A stretch of DNA of 64,000 bases from Syngnathus acus (taxonomy: Eukaryota; Chordata; Actinopteri; Syngnathiformes; Syngnathidae), in contig NC_051100.1 of assembly GCF_901709675.1 (NCBI RefSeq), forward strand, positions 6,262,001 to 6,326,000. The letters run 5' to 3'. Positions 59,470-64,000 of this stretch are shown here, in pieces (the first letter of the stretch is position 1; each line of letters opens with the position of its first letter). The translations under genes and the position numbers were made by a program. Below the pieces are notes generated by a model. The model was given only the letters and a program-made list of their open reading frames with translations. It searched no databases and was not told where the DNA came from.

Positions 59470-60671
59470 GTTGGTTGGAGCATATTTGTTTTCCTATAAG
59501 TATATTTAATAATCATTGACAGTTGTTAGTATAGTTTAAGATTTCTAGTAGTTATTTAGGGGTAGTAGCCTACTGTTTATAGTACAGTATATGTATACTC
59601 TATGGAGTTCCCACTCCTGCTTTAAGAGGAGTAAGAATGAATAGCCCCTTTCAACTCAATGAAAAAACAGGGTTAGTATACTAAGATTTTTTTTTTCCGT
59701 CTGCCCATTGAAGGCGGAAAAAGGTAAATTATTATTTCATATGACTATATGACAGTGCTACCTTTTTCCACTGCAGGTCTGCATAGACCTACGCTGTTTG
59801 TAATTGAATAGTCTACTCCCATTTGCTTGATTCAATGATCAGTTGTCTTATAATCCATATCCCTAGCAATAAATCCTACCATGAGTCAAAGATGCCGTCT
59901 CGGCAATGTTGATAGTACTATTTTGTGGTTGTGTAAAAGAAAAAAAAAACTCCAGTAACAATAGTTGTGGCTGGAACAATGTAGTCTATCAAGTCAGAAC
60001 AATTTTCCTTTAACGGTAGGGTGTAATCAGAATAACTACAGGCTGAACTCTGAAGGCATTCTCAGAAACATTTTAAAATTCTTACATAGTCAGTCCCGCT
60101 CATTGTCCATGTCAAGCTGTTGTTATCATGAGGTCATGGTTAGCGCCCAGCAGTCGCCTTTGTTTGGTCTTTGCTGCTGAACTGCTCGAACTGTGTTGTT
60201 ATTTTTAAAGCTGTGTGGTTGTGCACAAACACGTTTGCAATCCTGATTTGTATTTGTGGAGGTAGGTGGCCTTGTATAAAGATCATTTTGCTGTTATGAG
60301 TCGAAAACATTTCGATTTCTGAAACCAGTTCTCTTTTGGCAAACACTCGATGACTGTCTCTTGGCAAAGTAATGAATCCTAGAAAGCCTCTGCGAAATGA
60401 TACGTTGAGAATGAGGGCATGAAAATAAAGTCGAAAGAGGAGAGTAGGGCCTGGTGTAAAGACTGAGCTCCCCAAGGGAGGAAATAGCTAGTTTAGTTAA
60501 CCGTGTGTGTGTGTGTGTGTGTGTGTATTCACGTATGTGTTGGAGAACGAGGTCATTTTGAGTTTGTTCCACATGTCTGTGTTTCTGTGTCAAATGTTGC
60601 TTCTTTTCACTCATTCAATCTATTACCCTAAATACAGGAAAAAGTCAACGCAAAGGGAAGCGGCAACAAAA

Positions 60672-60702
<31 letters not shown>

Positions 60703-63700
60703 ATAGTCACAGCACTCATATAAACAAAGAACCTTTCACACCCAGGCAAATCCTGAAAATCTGAACTGTGAGGCAGATGTGCTTGCATCTTTTTTGGGGT
60801 TCCATTTATTAGAAACATTAGTTGACATTACTAAACACAATAAGCATGTTTTTCTTTGACCTCTGACAGTATAAGTGGAAAACTGCAATTGATTGTGCAG
60901 GTGTACCTATTGTTGTGACCAGTGATTGAGTTGAAGTGTGTAAAAATGTTTCCAGTTGACTTTTTATGGGGTTTTGTGAACTTCCAGCTGGCCTGAGTTT
61001 GACTGACTGACTCTTTGGTCCTCAGCCTGTAAGTAATGTATTTTAGGGGATATGTGTCATAACGGCAGAGAAAGAGGCTTTGTGAGCTGGCTATAGACGG
61101 ACGAGGGAGGGAGGAATGGCTAGAGTTCAGCAGAGGTTGGACACAGAGCGCCAGTTGTGGAATTCCAGGAATGAAGGTCCATTCGGATCTGAAAAGGGAA
61201 TTGTCTGCAAAAGGTGACAGAATACTAAAAAGAAGTATCGGAGCTATGGTAAAGGTGACAGTTGATATTTGTGTGTCACTCAACTCATATTAGGCGTGAA
61301 TAATATTGCTTTTAATGTTTGATCAAACCAACTTTAAAAATCAAAATTTCTCTGTTAATCCCATTTGAGCTATACAGGATAGGATTTTTTTTCGGTTAAG
61401 TCTGGTGTGCGTCTGTGAATTTGTGTGTGTGTTGGGGTGGGGTTGGGGGGTGGGTAAAATGCAGCTATAGCGTGCAGGACTGTTGCCTTGTAATTAGCAG
61501 CATGCTTTTCCCTGCCAGATGCTAAATCTGCTACTTGGAGTGACGTGTGGTTTGCGGTGCAGTGACGAGAGAAAGAGCGCGTTGGCTCACAGTCACTATT
61601 TTCATGTCTGTCCATAGCAAACAAGTATTTGCTTTATATTTGATATTTAATCTACTTAAATGATAAATAGCAAATGAGTCAATCCTCCAAGCTACAAAGC
61701 AATGTTGTTTTATTAACGGGCCCTTAAATAAACGTACATGTATTTTGGCACATCCAGTGACATCATCTCATAAATGACATGTTCTAAGAAACAGTTTCCC
61801 TAACTTTATATTGACAAAAACAGCAGAATAGGCCATGTGTCCAAAGAAGGGCTGGCTTGGGGAAACTTTGAATGGCTTGGGCAGGGTGTGGCTCTTTTTG
61901 AGAACAGAGTTCAGTTTGTTGCTCTGAGCACAAGTTGAGTGAAAGTGGGAGTCGCAAATGTAGACACAAATGTTGAGCACAAAAAAGAAAAGAAAGAAAA
62001 AAATCCAAAAGCAACCAAAAAGTAAAACATTCTTGGATGATTTAACTTTCAATGCAATGTCACCGTGTTGGCTTTTATTTCTGTAATAGTCAACATAAAT
62101 TATTGTTGTTGTTTTTTTTATGGATTGTTTGCAGATAGATTCATTTGGCTTCACAGGGAGAGCTGGAAACTTGGAGAAGCTTGAAGCTTGTCTTCTTTGT
62201 ACTCTCATGAAGCAAAACGTTTGAGGATTAGGTCAATGAAGGCATTCTGATTTTCCATTGACATATAATCCTCTCTGAAGCCCCCAGAGGTTGACAGGAA
62301 GAAACTTTCCAAGTAGTCAGTCAAATTTCCTGTTATGTCACAGATTCAACAACTGGAGACTCAAGTAATTGATGCTGAAAAACGAGCTTTCACCGCTCAA
62401 CAGCAGGTAAATCAGACGCAGCTTAATATTGACCCTATGGAATGCGCTTTTGACGATTGACCTGTGTATAACTTTAGGCGCAATGGATGGAGGAGAAGCT
62501 GAGGGCTCCAGACGGTCAGCTCCAAAACTCTGAGAAGGTTTGGTTTCAGCGCTGCCAGGAGTTACAGGCCTTAGTGCAGGAGAAGGAAGATGTCATCACC
62601 AGGCTGGAGCAGCAGCTGGAAGAGCAGGTACATTAAAACACACACACAAGGTTAGGTTAAAATATTGTATAATAATAATAATAATAATAACAATAACAGT
62701 AATAAAAATAATGAAAATTTGAAAATATCATTACCAAAAAATCTAAAACTCAAAAAATGTCCTTTTAAAAATATTATTATATAGTATATCATAAAAAGAA
62801 TAACTGAGTGTGTCCTTGTAACAGAAACAGTCAAGGCTTCAAGATGCCAAGACCGTGGAGGAAAAAGCAGCAAAGATCAAGGAATGGGTGATGCTAAAGT
62901 TGTCAGAGGTAGCAAAAAAAAATTAAACACACAATCAGATTCAATGGATTTACATTTTATGCTAAAGGCATGTTTCCGCCTCAGTTTGAGGTCGAGAACA
63001 CGGCACTAAAAGAAACCAACAAACAACAGGAAGCTCAGATTGGTGAGCTCAAGAAGAAAATGGAAGGTCGGTATGAGATCCAAAAGCTATTTATTCATCT
63101 GTTAAAATGTTCTACATCATGTATTGGTCATTTCTTTCAGAATTTGAGCAGAAATGTTCCGGTAGACCAGCAGTTGCGTGCAAGGCAGGTGAAGCCCACC
63201 GAGTTAGCAGCCTGACGTTTGGCTGCTTCCAGGTGAGAGGAAAGAGCGCACAGGTTCTGACGGGCCCGATTCCATCACAGAGGAGCCTCAGCACCGAGGA
63301 AGAAACTGAAGGCAGGATCAACACTGGTAAGTATACTACAAATAACTGACTATGTGTCGTAAGGCCTCAGTCATCCAGGTGACGCTAGTCAGCCGTAGAC
63401 GTTTGTATCCAAAAGGCGAGGGAAATAACCATCCACCGTATCGCTCGGCATTCACTCGTCTTGTGGCAGAAGAGCTCATAGGGATACGCTTAAAAATAAT
63501 GGACAAAATAGGTGTACGGTTATTTCTGTACACTACTCAAAAGTACCGGAAAATCAAACTTATAGTTAAAGGAATGCATAACAGTGTCAAATAAAAGTAG
63601 AGTGAGTATTCTTGTTTTTGAAAAGGCAGAATTCTACTAGATTTGGATTTACGGAATCTCATTAGATGAAGTATCTTGTAAGTGTATAAAAAGTCATCAT

Positions 63701-64000
63701 TTTGTTTACTCTGACAGACAATCAAAGCAAGCAGAAAGGCGCCGAAGGCCAAAGACCAGACCAAACCGGACTATTCGAGAATGAGAACATTAATCCGAGC
63801 AGCCCCGAGTCTTGTAGTGTTTCCTCAGTGCTCTCGAGCGCTGAAGGAGAAGGGTGTGAAGTTAGAGAAGGAGGCCTGGAGAGCGAGGCCTACCTGACAG
63901 CCTCGGATGACAGCAGCTCTCTGTTTGACGACGATATGCAGCGAGCAGGAAGGCCCGGTTTCGGAATTCCGGGAACGTCAGATGGGACATCCGGCGAGTA
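59347..64000 (+). CDS. plekhh2: Plekhh2, PH-MyTH4-FERM protein (N-terminal part, runs off the window)
   Basis: PLEKHH2 is an actin-associated protein best known from kidney podocytes, with an N-terminal coiled coil and C-terminal PH, MyTH4 and FERM domains. Seven coding exons are visible (323 residues before the edge). The start MAEGEDTMSQEDWKDKCMVL and MKFRVQ...KIRELTADK match human [20 protein letters not shown] and MKFRVQ...KIRELLAEK. A Glu/Lys/Gln-rich coiled coil covers about residues 20-168, including [11 protein letters not shown], which is conserved in human. Then come SSLTFGCF, a Ser-rich low-complexity region, and YLTASDDSSSLFDDD (human YLTASDDSSSIFEEE). All splice phases agree. It is divergent from thada, as in human. 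The membrane- and motor-type domains lie outside the window, so completeness cannot be judged. Confidence 0.94.
60503..60526. repeat. (GT)12 microsatellite
   Basis: Uninterrupted GT run in plekhh2 intron 1. Confidence 0.95.
60668..60704. repeat. (AAAT)9 microsatellite
   Basis: Perfect AAAT/ATAA tetranucleotide run in plekhh2 intron 1. Confidence 0.95.
62344..62406 (+). CDS. plekhh2: plekhh2 coding exon 2
   Basis: Residues 42-62, IQQLETQVIDAEKRAFTAQQ; human [20 protein letters not shown]. Acceptor TTATGTCACAG, donor GTAAAT. Coiled coil. Confidence 0.94.
62478..62627 (+). CDS. plekhh2: plekhh2 coding exon 3
   Basis: Residues 63-112, with RCQELQALVQEKEDVITRLE aligning with human [20 protein letters not shown]. 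Acceptor ATAACTTTAG, donor GTACAT. Confidence 0.94.
62669..62690. repeat. (AAT)7 microsatellite
   Basis: TAA/AAT trinucleotide run just after the exon 3 donor of plekhh2, in intron 3. Confidence 0.9.
62825..62908 (+). CDS. plekhh2: plekhh2 coding exon 4
   Basis: Residues 113-140, [20 protein letters not shown]; human [20 protein letters not shown]. Acceptor CTTGTAACAG, donor GTAGCA. Confidence 0.95.
62985..63066 (+). CDS. plekhh2: plekhh2 coding exon 5
   Basis: Residues 141-167, FEVENTALKETNKQQEAQIG; human [20 protein letters not shown]. Acceptor TCCGCCTCAG, donor GTCGGT. Confidence 0.92.
63141..63326 (+). CDS. plekhh2: plekhh2 coding exon 6
   Basis: Residues 168-229. Acceptor TTTCTTTCAG, donor GTAAGT. 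Contains HRVSSLTFGCFQ, human QRLSSLTFGCFL. An internal CAGGTGAGAG at 63,230-63,239 looks like a strong donor, but using it would break the frame into exon 7. Confidence 0.92.
63718..64000 (+). CDS. plekhh2: plekhh2 coding exon 7 (truncated by window end)
   Basis: Residues from 230 onward. Acceptor TACTCTGACAG. Ser-rich, acidic, ending with conserved EAYLTASDDSSSLFDDDM (human EMYLTASDDSSSIFEEET) and GRPGFGIPG. No donor is reached. Confidence 0.92.

Larger units (their letters stand above)
59470..62343 (+). other. plekhh2: plekhh2 intron 1
   Basis: About 2.9 kb without coding signal. Contains (GT)12 and (AAAT)9 microsatellites. Confidence 0.85.

Noticed and set aside
63230-63239. Strong donor-like CAGGTGAGAG inside plekhh2 exon 6
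   Set aside because: Using it would end the exon in phase 0 while exon 7 needs phase 1. The reading frame continues with human-like sequence to the GTAAGT donor at 63,327.

Overview
The window is vertebrate nuclear DNA, almost certainly from a ray-finned (teleost) fish. It holds intron-rich genes with GT-AG splice sites, many (GT)n, (GATA)n and homopolymer tracts, and fish-type non-autonomous DNA transposons. Three protein-coding genes are recognisable, in the order zfp36l2 - thada - plekhh2. From memory this is the same order and relative orientation as ZFP36L2-THADA-PLEKHH2 on human chromosome 2p21, so this is a conserved vertebrate synteny block. I cannot name the species.

Layout. Positions 1-16.9 kb are gene-poor. 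I see no supportable coding exon there, only a 65-bp tandem duplication, a decayed hAT transposase fragment (11.44-11.64 kb), transposon ends and low-complexity DNA. zfp36l2 lies on the minus strand: 3'UTR about 16.95-18.75 kb, coding exons 18,750-19,940 and 20,050-20,100, promoter just above 20.3 kb. thada is also on the minus strand. I could chain 37 coding exons from the start codon at 56,998 to the stop at 22,292, with every intron phase compatible, giving about 1,934 residues; human THADA is about 1,950. Its introns (up to 5 kb) hold most of the repeats: a complete small hAT-type element, a palindromic MITE, a (GT)45 tract and a 194-bp ATAG tract. A 2.3-kb divergent intergenic region (57.03-59.35 kb) separates thada from plekhh2 on the plus strand. 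The first seven coding exons of plekhh2 (59,347 to the window end) encode its N-terminal coiled coil; the PH, MyTH4 and FERM domains lie beyond the edge.

Functions. Zfp36l2 is a CCCH zinc-finger protein that binds AU-rich elements and destabilises mRNA. Its own 3'UTR carries three UAUUUAU sites, which suggests self-regulation. Thada is the Trm732-like helical-repeat partner of the FTSJ1/Trm7 tRNA 2'-O-methyltransferase. Plekhh2 is a cytoskeletal PH-MyTH4-FERM protein. The three are neighbours by ancestry and do not form a shared pathway.

I found no undescribed gene system. The most informative observations are the complete thada exon chain with three sites of in-frame splice ambiguity, a Leu-to-Pro change in the second RNA-binding lead-in of Zfp36l2, the AU-rich sites in its own 3'UTR, the hAT element with an exact 8-bp target duplication, and a CCAAT-containing inverted repeat in the thada/plekhh2 intergenic region.
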